Positions 11,649 to 23,225 of a stretch of DNA of 64,000 bases are shown here, piece after piece. Every line of letters starts with the position of its first letter. The stretch's first letter is position 1. A model generated the notes under the pieces. The model had not been told where the DNA came from, made no database searches, and saw nothing but the letters and a program-made list of their open reading frames with translations. This stretch comes from Neurospora tetrasperma FGSC 2508 (lineage: Eukaryota; Ascomycota; Sordariomycetes; Sordariales; Sordariaceae): NCBI RefSeq assembly GCF_000213175.1, contig NW_009799179.1, positions 941,713-1,005,712 of the forward strand, written 5' to 3'. Position numbers and translations under genes: made by a program.

Positions 11649-13460
11649 TCATCTAATTTTGTTGAGAATGTTTTTCAGAGGCATGGGCCAGAGCCTGTCG
11701 GGATAATGGGTATACGGCTCCGGAACATGAGGAACAAGTTTCGGCTGATAAGGAACCTCGAACGGAATCTCCCTCTTCCTCCTCTCTGCCAGAACCTTCT
11801 GCTTAGCCTTGACGGCTGACCAGATACTGTCAAGAGCGTTCACGGAAAGACCGAGTGTCTTGCCGCGCATGACGAAATAGCCAGTCACATATCCAATATC
11901 AGTGTCCAAGCCCCTGGCAGTCAACCTGCGCATGGGACTATCAGAAGTTCCCTTCCTCTTTAACCTGTGGAACACTTCCGACCGCATGAAGGGTAGGGTA
12001 TTGGCAACGCGGAACTGCTCCAAACCCTTCAGCTCAGGCAAGTGGGAAACCACATCGGCAACCTCGGATAGCAGCTTGTCCATGAGCTGACGAGCGTGTG
12101 GGTTCTCAGGGATCTTGTCGTAGGTGGAATCCAGAATTGTCGCCAGAGGATCAGCTACCGCTCGGAACGCCACCGCTGGTAGCTTCAGCTGCAAGAAGTC
12201 GTCTGTTCGGTGACCAGTCGCATTGAGGTCCGGAATTGATGTGAGAAGCTTGATCAAGTGCGACCCCCTCCGCTGATACAAGGTGGGCGGGTGCTTCTTG
12301 ATCACAACGGGCGCGGCCGGGCCGATATTGTCAGACTGAGGGGTGTAGACGGTCAAGAAAAGCCTTCCAGGTCGCACCTCGCCAAACTCAAATGTCTCAT
12401 CGCCCAACCCCAGACCAGTTGTCATGTGGCCGAGGATGAACACCGGCCGCTGGCTTTCAATGGGGAAGTACGCTTTGCAGATAGCCTCGGCGACGCCCAG
12501 TCCCTCCTGGATTAGAACAATGGTCGAGTTGTGGTCAAGTCGGTGCTTGATCTGGCCGAGTGCTTCGACGGTATGCCCAGCTGGCACAGTTACGATGAGG
12601 TTGCTGATATGTTCGTCCTTCTGCTTCCGCGGATCATAGCCGTGGGTTGGCGGCGTGAACTGGGCCTTGATCCTGTCACGGACAATGACTTCCTTTTGCC
12701 TGTGAAGCTTCAAGCACTTTCCCGCCTTGACCCACCTCTTGAGCAGATTCAATCGGTTGATCATGTAAATCGGCGGTGGTATCGTCTCGGCACCGGCTAG
12801 CGTGTGTGCAATGTATCGTCCTTGAATATTGAGGCCCATAACGTGAATTAGATCGGACGGTTTGAACAGATCAGTCCATGGCTTCTTCTCGCCCTCTCTT
12901 CGGATCGTCTGTGCCAATTTTTGCTCATCCAACTCCCCCTCGTTCAGCCGATCGAAGAACTCCTTGGTCGGGTTTCGGTATCGTTCCTTGGCGGCTTCTG
13001 GTTCGCTCCCACCAATCACAACTGGTTTCGACTCGGTTTTTGTTGGGACATGCGCATCGAAGTTCTTGGGGAGCGGCGCATCCGGCGTAGCCGACAGTGT
13101 AGCCGAGCGGGCGTCTGCCTCTGACGAGGCCTGTCGTGTTTGCTGCCGAGGGTACGGCGGGACTTGCACGTGGGTGCCTCGGAAGAGGACGTCGCGGAGG
13201 GGAGAGGACGAAGCGACAAAGAGCCGACTCTGAACCTCAGGCTGGATGGAACGGAAACCGCTTGCGCTGGCCCCCCGGCCCACCGAGGTGTTACTGGGAC
13301 ACCATCGTGTGTGCCTGCAGGGTATTCGCCCAAACACCCGCAAGTGCGGTCGACTGCCGGTAAAGGAATACAGGTTGGCGGCTTTCACGGACGACACCGG
13401 GAGCTCATGATATGGTATTATCGTGGTGGTGCAAAAACCCCGCCGGAGGACCTGTCGCAA
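11649..13460 (-). CDS. Mitochondrial ketopantoate-reductase-fold protein, probably a pseudoenzyme
   Basis: This is a single-exon gene of 603 residues. The first 15 residues (MRQVLRRGFCTTTII) look like a mitochondrial presequence. After a variable region comes a Rossmann-like start (IHVMGLNIQGRYIAHTLAG). It is followed by NLIVTVPAGHTVEALGQI and STIVLIQEGLGVAEAI, which match the central segment of ApbA/PanE ketopantoate reductases. The C-terminal helical domain shows AFRAVADPLATILDS and TDIGYVTGYFVMRG, matching the NPLTAL and TEIDYINGY regions of that family. By my manual alignment the catalytic Lys and the two Asn of PanE are replaced, so the protein may be non-catalytic. Its size, about twice that of bacterial PanE, and its presequence suggest a mitochondrial structural or gene-expression role; this is inference. 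It starts head-to-head with lrp1, 635 bp away. Confidence 0.75.
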   Translation of the reverse strand: MRQVLRRGFCTTTIIPYHELPVSSVKAANLYSFTGSRPHLRVFGRIPCRHTRWCPSNTSVGRGASASGFRSIQPEVQSRLFVASSSPLRDVLFRGTHVQVPPYPRQQTRQASSEADARSATLSATPDAPLPKNFDAHVPTKTESKPVVIGGSEPEAAKERYRNPTKEFFDRLNEGELDEQKLAQTIRREGEKKPWTDLFKPSDLIHVMGLNIQGRYIAHTLAGAETIPPPIYMINRLNLLKRWVKAGKCLKLHRQKEVIVRDRIKAQFTPPTHGYDPRKQKDEHISNLIVTVPAGHTVEALGQIKHRLDHNSTIVLIQEGLGVAEAICKAYFPIESQRPVFILGHMTTGLGLGDETFEFGEVRPGRLFLTVYTPQSDNIGPAAPVVIKKHPPTLYQRRGSHLIKLLTSIPDLNATGHRTDDFLQLKLPAVAFRAVADPLATILDSTYDKIPENPHARQLMDKLLSEVADVVSHLPELKGLEQFRVANTLPFMRSEVFHRLKRKGTSDSPMRRLTARGLDTDIGYVTGYFVMRGKTLGLSVNALDSIWSAVKAKQKVLAERRKREIPFEVPYQPKLVPHVPEPYTHYPDRLWPMPLKNILNKIR

Positions 13461-14095
13461 GAGGTCCTGTCAGGATTTATGTCCCGCGCGGGAGCATTGA
13501 GGACCGGGGAGGGACCAGGGGCGAGAAGGGTGAAGTGGGTGGCCGGGGAGGAAATCCGGAGGGGTGGTAGTGTTGTTCGAGGTGGTGGTGGTAAGTAGTC
13601 GTGATGGTAGTTTGCGGTATAAAGACCACTAGCTGAATTCGGTTGCTGGATGACAATGATTTTGTCAAGACACTTTCCGACCAAATGTTCGATGGCGGCC
13701 AAACTTTTTTTTTTCCCGGGAGCGCGCCCGCGGTTGATGCACTGTCACGCTAATCGGCCATGGAAGAGAAACTGCTCTCCCCTGATTGGCTTGCTCGGGC
13801 ATAGCATGGTCTTGGCATTACACTGTGCAAGGCTGGTCGCATCCATGTGGAGCGCAGGATCTGGGACCAAAAAAGTGCAACTTGAACGGTACGCAACTGT
13901 GTGGGGCCGCTTTCCTCATCAAGCAGTCGCATCCAGATTCGCATCTTTGTTCATCAAAACAACACCATCAATATCAACAAACCGCCGCCTCCTCAGCATA
14001 TCTGGTTTTTTATATTGAACTACTGAACTCTTCCTCTCAGCCAACTTCGAAATTTACAGCATTTACTCAACATTTACCCCACATATATCTCAACC
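13461..14095. promoter_or_regulatory. Divergent promoter region, reductase-fold gene and lrp1
   Basis: This 635-bp spacer lies between two outward-pointing starts. It is GC-rich at the left and ends, on the lrp1 side, with a T-rich TTTTTTATATT stretch near 14007-14017, about 80 bp before the lrp1 ATG, which could serve as a TATA-like element. No gene was seen. Confidence 0.5.
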
Positions 14096-14706
14096 ATGGA
14101 TGTGCCCGACATTACCCCCTCGCTGGAGAAGCTCAACGTCGACCTCGACCAGCTAGAAGCCGCTCTGAAGCCTGTTCTCGGTGATGTCGGTGATGTATCT
14201 TCCAAATTGCCACTGTTGGACAAGGCCAAGCTCTACGTTATGGTGACTTATGCCATCGAATCGATCCTCTTTTGTGAGTCAAGCCTAGCACGTCGATGAC
14301 CAAAGATACGTCTTGCTAACATGATTAAACAGCCTCACTACGTCTGAACGGTGTCGATGCCAAGGAGCATGCCATTTTCACAGAGTTGACCCGCGTCAGG
14401 CAGTATTTTGAAAAGATCCAAAATATCGAGAACCCGCCCCAAGAGCGTGAGCAGACGGTCAACAAGGAGGCCGCTGCCCGCTTCATCAGATCTGACTTGG
14501 TATAAGTTTTCGCCACGGATCTCGCTGTCAGGGCAATGCTAACAGATCAACAGGCCGATGATGAGGCTATCAAGCAAAAGCTGACGGAGCTGATTGCCAA
14601 AGAGAAGGCGAAGGCAGAGGCCAAGGAGGAGAAGAAGCGAGCAGTAGATTCGAGCTCTGAGCCCACTGCCAAGCGCCCCAAGACCAAGGGCAACAAGAAG
14701 TGGTGA
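14096..14706 (+). CDS. lrp1: Exosome cofactor Lrp1/Rrp47 (C1D family)
   Basis: This 165-residue nuclear protein of the Sas10/C1D family partners the exonuclease Rrp6 in 3' processing of rRNA, snoRNA and snRNA. Exons are 14096-14273, 14333-14499 and 14554-14706, with in-frame junctions (AIESILF-SSLRLNGVD and FIRSDL-ADDEAI). The helical C1D core spans about residues 5-100 and includes KLYVMVTYAIESILFSSLRL and the conserved HAIFTELTRVRQYFEKI. The remainder is Lys/Glu-rich and ends in a basic nuclear-type tail (AKRPKTKGNKKW). The length matches yeast Lrp1 (184 residues). The start is the first ATG and fits the family N-terminus. Confidence 0.9.
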
Positions 14707-15703
14707 GAGATGCGCACACTGCCATCTTTATTGAGTTATTGTGCGATGACCTTGACCGCGGCGCAACGTTTTGGCATGGCGCTTTAGGCTCGTGCTAAGA
14801 AGCCCGATATATGAGGCATGCCGTGCGTTGTTCCTTTGCGCTTCGCGAGGCCGCGGAAAGGCCAACACGACCCGGAGATCGTTTGCCCGGAAGCAAACCC
14901 GCGGCCACCGGAATTTTATGTTGGCCACTTGAGATACCCACCAGCTGGAGTTTCGAACATGAAACCATGACTGGATATTGTCCCAGCATCGATGTGGCGG
15001 GACACTGCGTTGTTAGTTTTGAAAAGAGGGACAAATGTGCCCCGGAAACATCAGGATATGCCTCTCGATGGAGGCAACCGGTCGGAGTTAAACACAGAGG
15101 GAAGGGCTAGACACCGGAGTAGATGAGTCACGGATAGACAATTTCGAGTTCACGAACCTAAATAATCTCCATAGAACTGAGAAGTTAAGCATCGAAGCCC
15201 CTGAAGATAAAACATGCGGCTACAACCCTAACCCTCTGATGGTGGTCACGCGCCCTATAAGCCTCAACAACATGATGCTCTCTCGCCTTCGATTGGCTTC
15301 CAGTTTAGCTTCAAGACCGCCCCAAAGGAGCGGCAGAGGCCCCAAACTCACCCAAAAGAGATAGTTAACAGGGGAAAACAGGGGTCCAAGCTCCGAGCTC
15401 TCGACTCGGCTTTCAGGGCCTCGGCCGGCGCGGAGGCGTGAGAAGGGCGAGCGGGCGACAGACAGTTCGCAATTGGAGTCGCAACAAATGATGAATGGCA
15501 AAATGTCGCCCGGCTGATCATTCCCCACTACTTTTTTGCCGATAGTATGTAGTACCTTTTTATATATCATAGCTGCTTATCCCCATTCCTTCAACGATCA
15601 TCGTCGCCATCACAACCACACTCATCCACTACCTCAAACCGCCAAAACGTCGGTCGCATTAATCTACGCAACCCAACAACAACCACACCAACAAGAAGAC
15701 AAA
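14707..15703. promoter_or_regulatory. Intergenic region and promoter of the Mix17-like gene
   Basis: About 1 kb separates two plus-strand genes. It contains an exact 12-bp double telobox at 15224-15235 and a TATA-like TTTTTATATAT at 15556-15566, roughly 140 bp before the next start codon. A GC-rich tract lies at about 15415-15460. No gene was seen. Confidence 0.55.
15224..15235 (-). promoter_or_regulatory. Double telobox (AGGGTTAGGGTT on the minus strand)
   Basis: This is an exact two-unit telomere-type repeat, 469 bp before the Mix17-like start codon. The same 12-mer occurs at 26564 and 35645, in each case about 450-550 bp from a start codon. Confidence 0.6.
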
Positions 15704-16246
15704 ATGCCTCGCCAAAGCCGTGGTTCCGCCCGCCCTTCCGTCCCCGCGCGCAAGCCCGTGGCTCCTACCAACCAGCAGCAGCAGCGTCCTGCTTCCACCT
15801 ACGCTCCTCCCACCGCTGCTCCCCACGCTCCTCCCGCTGCCGCCGCCGCGCCCGTCTCCCAGGGCCCCGGTCTCTTTGGTCAGATGGCTAGCACTGCTGC
15901 GTATGTTTTTACCTTTTTCTCCCCATCCAGCTCCCGGACCCAGTCGCGAAACCCGTACTAACAGACTTGGTATGAAACGAACAGTGGTGTCGCCATCGGC
16001 TCCTCCATCGGCCACGCCATCGGAGGCATGTTTTCCGGTGGCGGTTCCTCCGCCGCCCCCGAGGCCGCCGCCGCGCCCGTCCAGGCTCAGGCCGCCGCCG
16101 CCCAGAACTCGTCGTGGGGCAACAACTGCTCCGAGGCGACCAAGAGCTTCACCCAGTGCATGGACCAGCACCAGGGCAACATGCAGATTTGCGGCTGGTA
16201 CCTGGAGCAGCTCAAGGCTTGCCAGGCCGCTGCTAGCCAGTACTAA
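15704..16246 (+). CDS. mix17: Twin-CX9C mitochondrial protein, Mix17/CHCHD2-CHCHD10 like
   Basis: This 152-residue protein is predicted to be imported into the mitochondrial intermembrane space through the Mia40 relay. Exons are 15704-15900 and 15985-16246, with a GTATGT...CAG intron that restores an Ala codon. The N-terminus is basic and Pro/Gln/Ala-rich. A glycine-rich hydrophobic middle (GVAIGSSIGHAIGGMFSGG) follows, typical of the CHCHD2/10 family. The C-terminal CHCH domain carries two exact CX9C motifs, CSEATKSFTQC and CGWYLEQLKAC. Family members affect respiration and stress responses. The gene converges with the UBX gene. Confidence 0.92.
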
Positions 16247-16810
16247 ATACTGAGCTCTTCTTCTGTCTCTTTTGCCTCTCTCTCTCTCTCTTCACTCAGG
16301 GGTTGAGGGGGCCTGAGGGTTCGGTAAGAGGAGGGTGAAGATGTGAAGGGCTTGGAAATGGGAGAGAGAAAGAACAGAGAGGGGACGTGTGTGTGTGTAC
16401 GATTAGTTGAGAGGAGGAGAAAAGCAAGTAGCTTCGTTGCTTGGCTTTGTCGTCTTACCGCGAAGGCGCCGCTCAATTTACGTCTCCCATCCTCTCCAAG
16501 AAGCTCGAAGAGGGGTTCACGCAGCATATACCAACAACAACAACATCAAGATACCAGCATTGGAGTTCAGGAATTGGTCTCGAAGATGGTGATATATCAT
16601 CATTATCATTATAAGGATAACACAAAGAACTGTACAAATACAAGATTTTTGCCTCCCTCTCTGAAGGGATTAAACTTTTTTTGCTTCTTCGCTACGCCTG
16701 ATGGTGACTACAGTACTCATATGACATCTTCCTTTCTCCTCGTCTATGACTTTCACTCAAGTAGCCCCAAAAATTTCTGTCCCCACTAACTGTCCCCAGC
16801 TTGTGACTGC
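16247..16810. other. Convergent 3' flanks of mix17 and the UBX gene
   Basis: The 560 bp hold the two 3' untranslated regions. A short CT-repeat (16277-16290) lies right after the mix17 stop. No further gene is supported. Confidence 0.5.
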
Positions 16811-18767
16811 TTAATTATCGTCATCATCATGTCTCGGCTCAAAGTTTGTCTGCTTCTCGTTAGCTATTACCCTCACATCTCCAACAAGAAAAGAGAAAGG
16901 GGCTTACTTACCGAGTTTCCATTGTAAAACTGTTGATCGTTCCTCTTCCGCTCCTCATCCCTCCTCTCATCGCCAAAACCCTTAATCCTGCTTCCCGCGC
17001 CCCTATTCACAGCCGCACCCGCGCCTCCTCCACCAAGTGATCTCCCACTAGCCCTTTCCGCCCTAGTAGCTTGGTGCTGCTCGCCTCTAACCTCAGAAGC
17101 CACCTCCTCTGGCGTAGGACCAGCATTGGGCGGTCCAGAAACACTGAACAGCGTCGAAAAGAACGCCACCACCGTGCTGAAAAAGGCAGACAGGAACCCA
17201 ATCAACCGCTGGAAGATATTCCCTCCCTCATCCGCCTGAGCCGCCGCAAACCTAACCCTGCCACCGCTCCCCGACTCGCCAGCCGCCGGAACCAAAATCA
17301 GTGTCGAGCTCGGCGCCAGCCCCAGCTCTCCAAGCGTCTTCCCCTCCTCTGCTTGCTCGATCCTTCTGCTCGGCTGAGGCGTCAACAGCACCTTGAATGT
17401 ATACCTCCCCTTCTTGACAGTAAGAGATTCAGCGACAGTAGCCTCAACCCACTCCCTAACCTCCCTGACCGTATCCTTCTCCGCCGAGAATCGAGACCGA
17501 ATGGTCGACCCGTCCGTCAACCTCACTTGCAACGCACAATGCCCCGTGCTCTTGACTGGCTGGTTACCACGGGGTAGCATCGGACTGGCTGGGGCAAAGG
17601 GCAGTCCCTCCCCCTTTTCGTCCTCGTCTTTTCCGCCAGATTCTTTGGTGGCGGCAAGTGCTTCCTTCTCTCGCTGCTTCTCCGACTGCCTTGCTTTGCG
17701 AGCGGCTTTGTCGTCTTCGATGGCTTTGAGGATCCGCTGGCGCTCTTCGCGCGCTTCTTGCTGTTTCTTGCGCAGGGCGTCGGCAGCTTGGCGGGCGGGG
17801 GAGTTGGGGTCTTCGGCGGCGGCTCGGGCGCGGGCAGCGGCGCGGGCGGCTTCTTCTTGTTGTTTCTTTTGGGCGGCGAGGCGGGCGGCGCGCTCAGTGA
17901 GGATGGCTTGGATTCGGGCTTGTTGGGTCGTGTTAGTTGTGAGAGTGGTTGTGGTAGGGGATGATGAAGAGGTGGTTTCGGTGGTCTCGGTGGTTGTAGT
18001 GATATCGGTGGGAGGTTGTTGAGAGATTGTGTCCTCGGTAGATGACGTTGCCGGGGCTGTTGTCTCCCCCGCTGATGGTTGAGGTGCTGGATCTGATGGT
18101 GCGGCTGCCGGTGAGGCTTGCTCTTGGTTCTGTACTGTCTCAGGTTCCTCCACTGAGGCCGAACCTGTATTAGCAGCTGTCGAAACCGCCTGTTGCTCAC
18201 CAAGAGCAGCCCCGAGCCTCCTGAGGAATTCCTCCTTCGTGACTCCAGCAGCAATGTACTCCTTGAGTTGCCCGCCCCTACATCATCATTAGCTTAGCAA
18301 CACACCATACCCTCTCCTTTCGTCTTCAAACCCAAGGTAACTCACCTAAGAACAACCACAGTAGGTTTCTTTGGTAGTGGAAACAACTGAGCCAAATATC
18401 CCTCCTCAGTACTGCCCGCAACCAGCTTCAGCACCACGGCGCGGGACTCGAGGAGGGGGGAGATGGCTTCATCCTTGAGGAACTCGGTTTCCCATTGTTG
18501 GGATTCGGTGTTGTCATCTGAATGAGGTTAGTATTTGGTCGATTGCGACGGAGTCAGAGTCGGATATAATGACGAAAATGTGGAAGATGAATGTCATGAA
18601 AGCCACATGATGTGAAAGGATATGCACAGCTCGGCAATGCGAGAGCAATACGGATCCAGGCAGGAGTAGAAGAGTGATGATAACGAACCAGTAACAAAAC
18701 AGACCAAACTCCTGGTCTGTTGAATAGCGGCAGCAATGCCTTCTTGGAGGGTACCTGTGAAGAACAT
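16811..18767 (-). CDS. UBX-domain protein, UBXN4/erasin-like ERAD factor
   Basis: This 551-residue protein is predicted to recruit the AAA ATPase Cdc48/p97 to the endoplasmic reticulum for protein degradation. Exons are 18767-18689, 18517-18346, 18277-16912 and 16849-16811. The N-terminus (MFFTGTLQEGIAAAIQQTRS ... VCFVTGDDNTESQQW) matches the thioredoxin-like domain of UBXN4. Then come a long Ala/Lys/Glu coiled coil (about residues 190-280), a UBX domain (about 305-390; ALQVRLTDGSTIRSRFS, IEQAEEGKTLGELGLAPS), a hydrophobic hairpin (LIGFLSAFFSTVVAFFSTLF) and a polar tail. The last exon is only 39 nt and gives an acidic end (RHDDDDN). It is supported by a CTAAC branch site 14 nt before its acceptor. 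If that last intron is retained, the protein instead ends ...VSKPLSLFLLEM. Confidence 0.88.
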
Positions 18768-20835
18768 GTTGTCTTTCTTGTTGTATGAGTACTCGACAGC
18801 AAGATTCAAAGTTGATTGATGAATGAATCAATAGTTAACCAGGTCGATCAATTTCTGGGATTAGTCGAGTAGACTGCGGTGATTCACAGCTATGTGGGAT
18901 TCCAATGCTATTCACTGAGTGAGCCAGATCCAAGATATAGAATTGGATGACGTGACGAAAAGCCTGCAATGGAGATTGAGTCGAATGACGAGTACGGGAC
19001 AGCTTGAACTTCAAAGGTTGAGGTTGAATTTGAGGTCGAGGTCGAATGCCAGAAAGGTAGAGGTACACGTTCGTTCCCGCTGACGTATTGGTGTAGCGCC
19101 TAGTACCTTAGACATGAGCTATCAATACAGCGTATTCAGAAGTACCTCCAGCTGTAGGTTGACAGTGTCAAGGTCGCTGTCGGGTGTACAGTAGCTCATG
19201 GAGGCTGTTAAAGGACACGTTAGCCAATAGCCGGCCGTTCTGCAACCAAGCGGATCCACTTCTCAACCCTCGACGTTACCCGACTTCGACATTGTAACGA
19301 CATCAACCTCGATGGCTCAAAACTGTCGCTGTATAATATGTTCAAAGGATCTATTCAGAAGCTAGTCGACTTAACGTAGCGTATACAGGACTTCATTTTT
19401 CCTCCGGTTTTGAACGGTGATCTTTGCAAATCCGGCCACTTATGCAAAGCCGAAACGAGACTCATCCAAGAACATAGTCAAACAGGTGACGGGTATCATA
19501 GCATATCAAGCAAACATAAACCGAGGAAAGGAGAACCACTCATCCAGACACCACCTTAACGCCAGCTTGGTCAAACGAGAAAGGGAGGGGAGCAAATGTG
19601 AACACATAATAATCATCATCACCACCGTGAACTGGAAGACTCGAGCCACTTTCACATAGATGCCTTCATCATCAATCACCTCACTCTCACTCACTGTTAC
19701 AGACAATAACGCCATTGCAATGAGAATGCTAAAACCGCCACAAGAACTTTTTCAAAGAACGCCATCCCATGAAACTCAATTGTTCAAGATTCTCTGCTCA
19801 ACGACTAAACGCAACCCTTTGCTACTCATTCATGGTCCCTCGCATCGAGCCAGCCTGGTTGTTAATTTCGCCGTTTCCGAAACTCTATTGCTTTGGACGA
19901 ATTTTCCCTCCTTCATTTCCCGCGAACTGAGAGTAAAGCAAAGTGATCCGTACCCTTCCATACCGAAAGAAAAAAAAAAAGAGAAAGGAAAGACAAGGAA
20001 AAAAAGGTGAACCAGCGTCCAAAAGAAATAAGAGAACAAAGACTGGAAAGTAGTAGTAAACCCAAAGAAGGACCATATCGAAGGTTTGTGATCAACTGGC
20101 CGGGTAAGCAAGTATCACCATTGGTCGCTCGAGTTGCATCTGGTAATCTGAAAACGGCCGAGTAGTCTAGTTGACGAAGGTGTCCCTGGATGGTTGATAG
20201 TCGGTGCTCCAGTCTATCAACCGTTCTGGGTCGTGACCAGATGTCCTTCTCCAAAACTCGGAGTTTGTCGTGCTCCCCAGGATGCTTCAGCGGAAGAGTG
20301 TAACGCTGGTCCATTCAGTCGATTCCGCCAGTCTTTGTATTGCCATTGGAGGCACTCATAGTAGCAAGTGCATGGCATAGTCGAGGGTCCGGATGTTGAA
20401 CGCTATGTGATAGAAATGGAACCATAAGACCCCACGCTGGCATCCTCCTAAAGTCATCGATGTACCAAACATAAAACATAGCCACAGACATATGTGCGTT
20501 GAGAAAGTGCCGTGCTGAAACCAAACTGGGGTAATATTGACCTTTTCCATATCAATTCTTTCGAACGGTATCGAAATAGAAGAGGATAGCACATACGAAC
20601 CGAACCAAGGTGAAAAGGAGGTCCTTGTTGAGCCTGCTTTTAGCCGGGATTCGTCATTCGTCAACGACTACTTGATCGAAACCCATGAGGTGTGTTGCCC
20701 AGTAATGTTCATACTTGACAGTTGTCGGTCAACTTTCAAAGTCCGGGAGCTCGGCGTCGTCCCCTTCCTAGAAGCGCATGTTTCCTAGAAGCGCATGTTT
20801 TCCGTCTTAAAGCCACGGTTGCCCTGCTGGTTGCT
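18768..20835. other. Intergenic region between UBX and CPSF6-like genes
   Basis: About 2.1 kb lie between two minus-strand genes. They include the UBX promoter (18768-19300) and the 3' region of the CPSF6-like gene. An A-rich tract lies at 19970-20010 and a 17-bp tandem duplication at 20766-20799. Open frames here are short and show no family features. Confidence 0.5.
20766..20799. repeat. Tandem duplication of a 17-bp unit
   Basis: Two exact adjacent copies of TCCTAGAAGCGCATGTT occur 36-70 bp beyond the stop codon of the CPSF6-like gene, inside its probable 3' untranslated region. The lack of any mismatch suggests a recent duplication. Confidence 0.9.
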
Positions 20836-22101
20836 CTACTCCTGGCGAGGGCGCTTGGCCGGATGCGCGTTCTGTCCCCAGCCTTCCGATTGGCCACCGG
20901 CGTTGAAGAAGCCTGCATTGAAGGGCTGCATTCCTGGAAAGCCTGTATCATCAGGAGCATGTAAGTATTACATACATGGCAAACACATCCAGACTAATCA
21001 TGGCGACTTACCTCCCATACCTGGGTTCATCATACCCATACCTGGGTTCATACCACCAGCCATGGGGTTCATGCCGTGCATGGGCATAGGCATGCCTCCC
21101 ATCATGTTGTTGTTCATTCCGCCGCGACCGCGCATGTTAGGGCCGCCACGCATGTTGCTGCCCATCATGCCGCCGCGCTGGTAACCACCTCCGCCAAAGC
21201 CGCCACCATAGCCACTGCCGGCCATGGGGTTGTTGAAGCCGGCATTGTTGTTGTTGAAAGCCATGTTGTTGCCCTGGAAGTTGCGGTTGAAGTTGGGGTT
21301 CATACCGCCACGAGGACCGTTGAAACCGCCACGGCCACCACGGAACCCACCGCTAAAGTTGTTGTTCGGGATGAAGTTGCTCTGACCGCGGTTGTCGAAG
21401 TTGTTGGGCCCGTTGGGAGCACGGTCACGGATCTCCTTGACAGCACGGTTCGGGGTGTCCTTGGGAAGCGTGCGGAAGGGGTTGACAATCGGGCTGGAGT
21501 AAATCACGGAGTGGCGTTTCTGGCCAGGTTGCTGGCCGACCTCGCTCGACAAGTTATCAATCACATGCTTAGTTGCGCTCGCAGCTTGCTGGGAAGTGAA
21601 TTCAACGTAGGCTTGTCTAAAAGATACAGTTAGCAACATTCGTGATATGACACTCGCGAGCGGTTCCACATACCCCTTGCTCTTGCCGTTGACCTTGTGT
21701 TCACTAAATGTAATATCCTTCAGCTCAGACTCGCAGTTCGCCTGGCGCACCCAGCCGCGGATGTCGTCGTCCGTGGTCCACCAGTGGAGATCCGAGATCA
21801 TAAGGGCAGTAGTAGCGCCCGGATCGACGGGTCGCTCATCGGAACCAGGGGCATCCTTACGCTTCACGCCTTGCTGTCGCTGCTGGGGCGCTTGATTCTG
21901 TGATGTTTGGTCCTGGTTGTCATGTGCGCCGGAATCCTCTCCATTATGGTCCTCGTGATAGTCGTGGTGCTGTCCGTCACCATTCTCGGCATGGTCGCCA
22001 TTGTCATCGTAGGCGTGGTGATCACCGTCACCCTGCTGCTCGCCAGACTGGTCATTGCCAGCATCGGCATAGACGTCGATCTCAAACTCCTCCTCGGCCA
22101 T
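20836..22101 (-). CDS. CPSF6/CFIm68-like RRM protein with Gly/Asn/Met-rich tail
   Basis: This 379-residue nuclear RNA-binding protein resembles the large subunit of cleavage factor I in mRNA 3'-end formation. Exons are 22101-21674, 21616-21012 and 20942-20836. The first part is acidic with His/Asp-rich stretches. One RRM follows (about residues 96-170; TALMISDLHWWTTDDDIRGW, then KSKGQAYVEF across intron 1). That WTTDDDI pattern is typical of CPSF6/7. The rest is a low-complexity region rich in Gly, Asn, Phe, Arg and Met with several RGG-like pieces. The short last exon gives GFPGMQPFNAGFFNAGGQ and a basic end (AKRPRQE) that could act as a nuclear signal. The function is assigned by family likeness. 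Confidence 0.85.
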
Positions 22102-23192
22102 TGTGACTGGTCCTTGACAGGCAAGTGACTAAGTTGTGAGACGTGGATGCCTGAGTGTTCAGGTCAACGAGTATGTGCTATCTCTCTGGAAAGCAAGTCT
22201 GAATTAAGAACCTGGCTATTGATCAGAAGTACAAGATTGTCTGTAAGGCGAGAACCCCGAATCAGTAGCTGACAAGATAGGGATCTGAAAGAAGTGTAAT
22301 ATAGCCGATACCCATGCGATTTCTGGCTAAGCGTTGGAGAAAGGCAAAGACGACGATACGCAATAACGAACGCGTTACGGAAAGGGAAAGCGGCCATGAT
22401 GAAGAACGCAAATAACAACAACCAAGGAAATAAGATAGGGAGAGGAAGAAGGAAAGACAGAAAAGGTAGAGTTTGCGAGTACGTACATTCCGATCCCCAA
22501 TGACGCCGGAAGCTGTTAAAGTTTCAGAAGACAGGAGAGGATGGCCTCGGTAAAAGAGATTGTTTGTTAAGACGGAAGCTCTGTGCTTGCAGTCTTGCGT
22601 TGTTCTTTTGCTTGTTTTTCTTCCTTTTCTCTTCTTGTATTCCGAGCAGATCTCAACTTTCCTCCTTCAGATTATGACAGTTCCCCAGAGACGCTTTCCG
22701 TGCTTGACTCGCGCAACGCTATGGGACGCGACAACTCGCAGTACCTTGCTCTGGTCCTGTTCGTAATGTGCTGGTCGGCTGGAGGCAAGGAGACCAGAGG
22801 AACGGGAGACAGCTGGATGGATGGCAATGGAGATCTGTAACTGAGTTAATGGCAAAGAAACGTCTGGCTGATAACTAGACTTGGGTTCTCGTCGGTGCTG
22901 GACGAGAGAGGGCAGTCGAACGAATATGCTGAGGGAGCCAGACGGGTTGGCAAAGGTAGTCGACTGGGGCGAGGTCGAGCCAAAGTGATCGACTGGCTTC
23001 GGTTTCTCCCCACGTCGGTCGCCTGCGTCTCTACGGAGCAAACAGGCCTTGGGAGTAGGGCCGAGACCGTGATCGTACTCTGGTGCCGACGGACAGATCT
23101 TGAATCCACTGGTGGGCAGAGCGAGTCGAGCCGACCTACGCTAGAGGTTGCTTTGGAGCTTTCCGATGCTGGGTGGACTCGAATTGGTCGCC

Positions 23193-23225
<33 letters not shown>

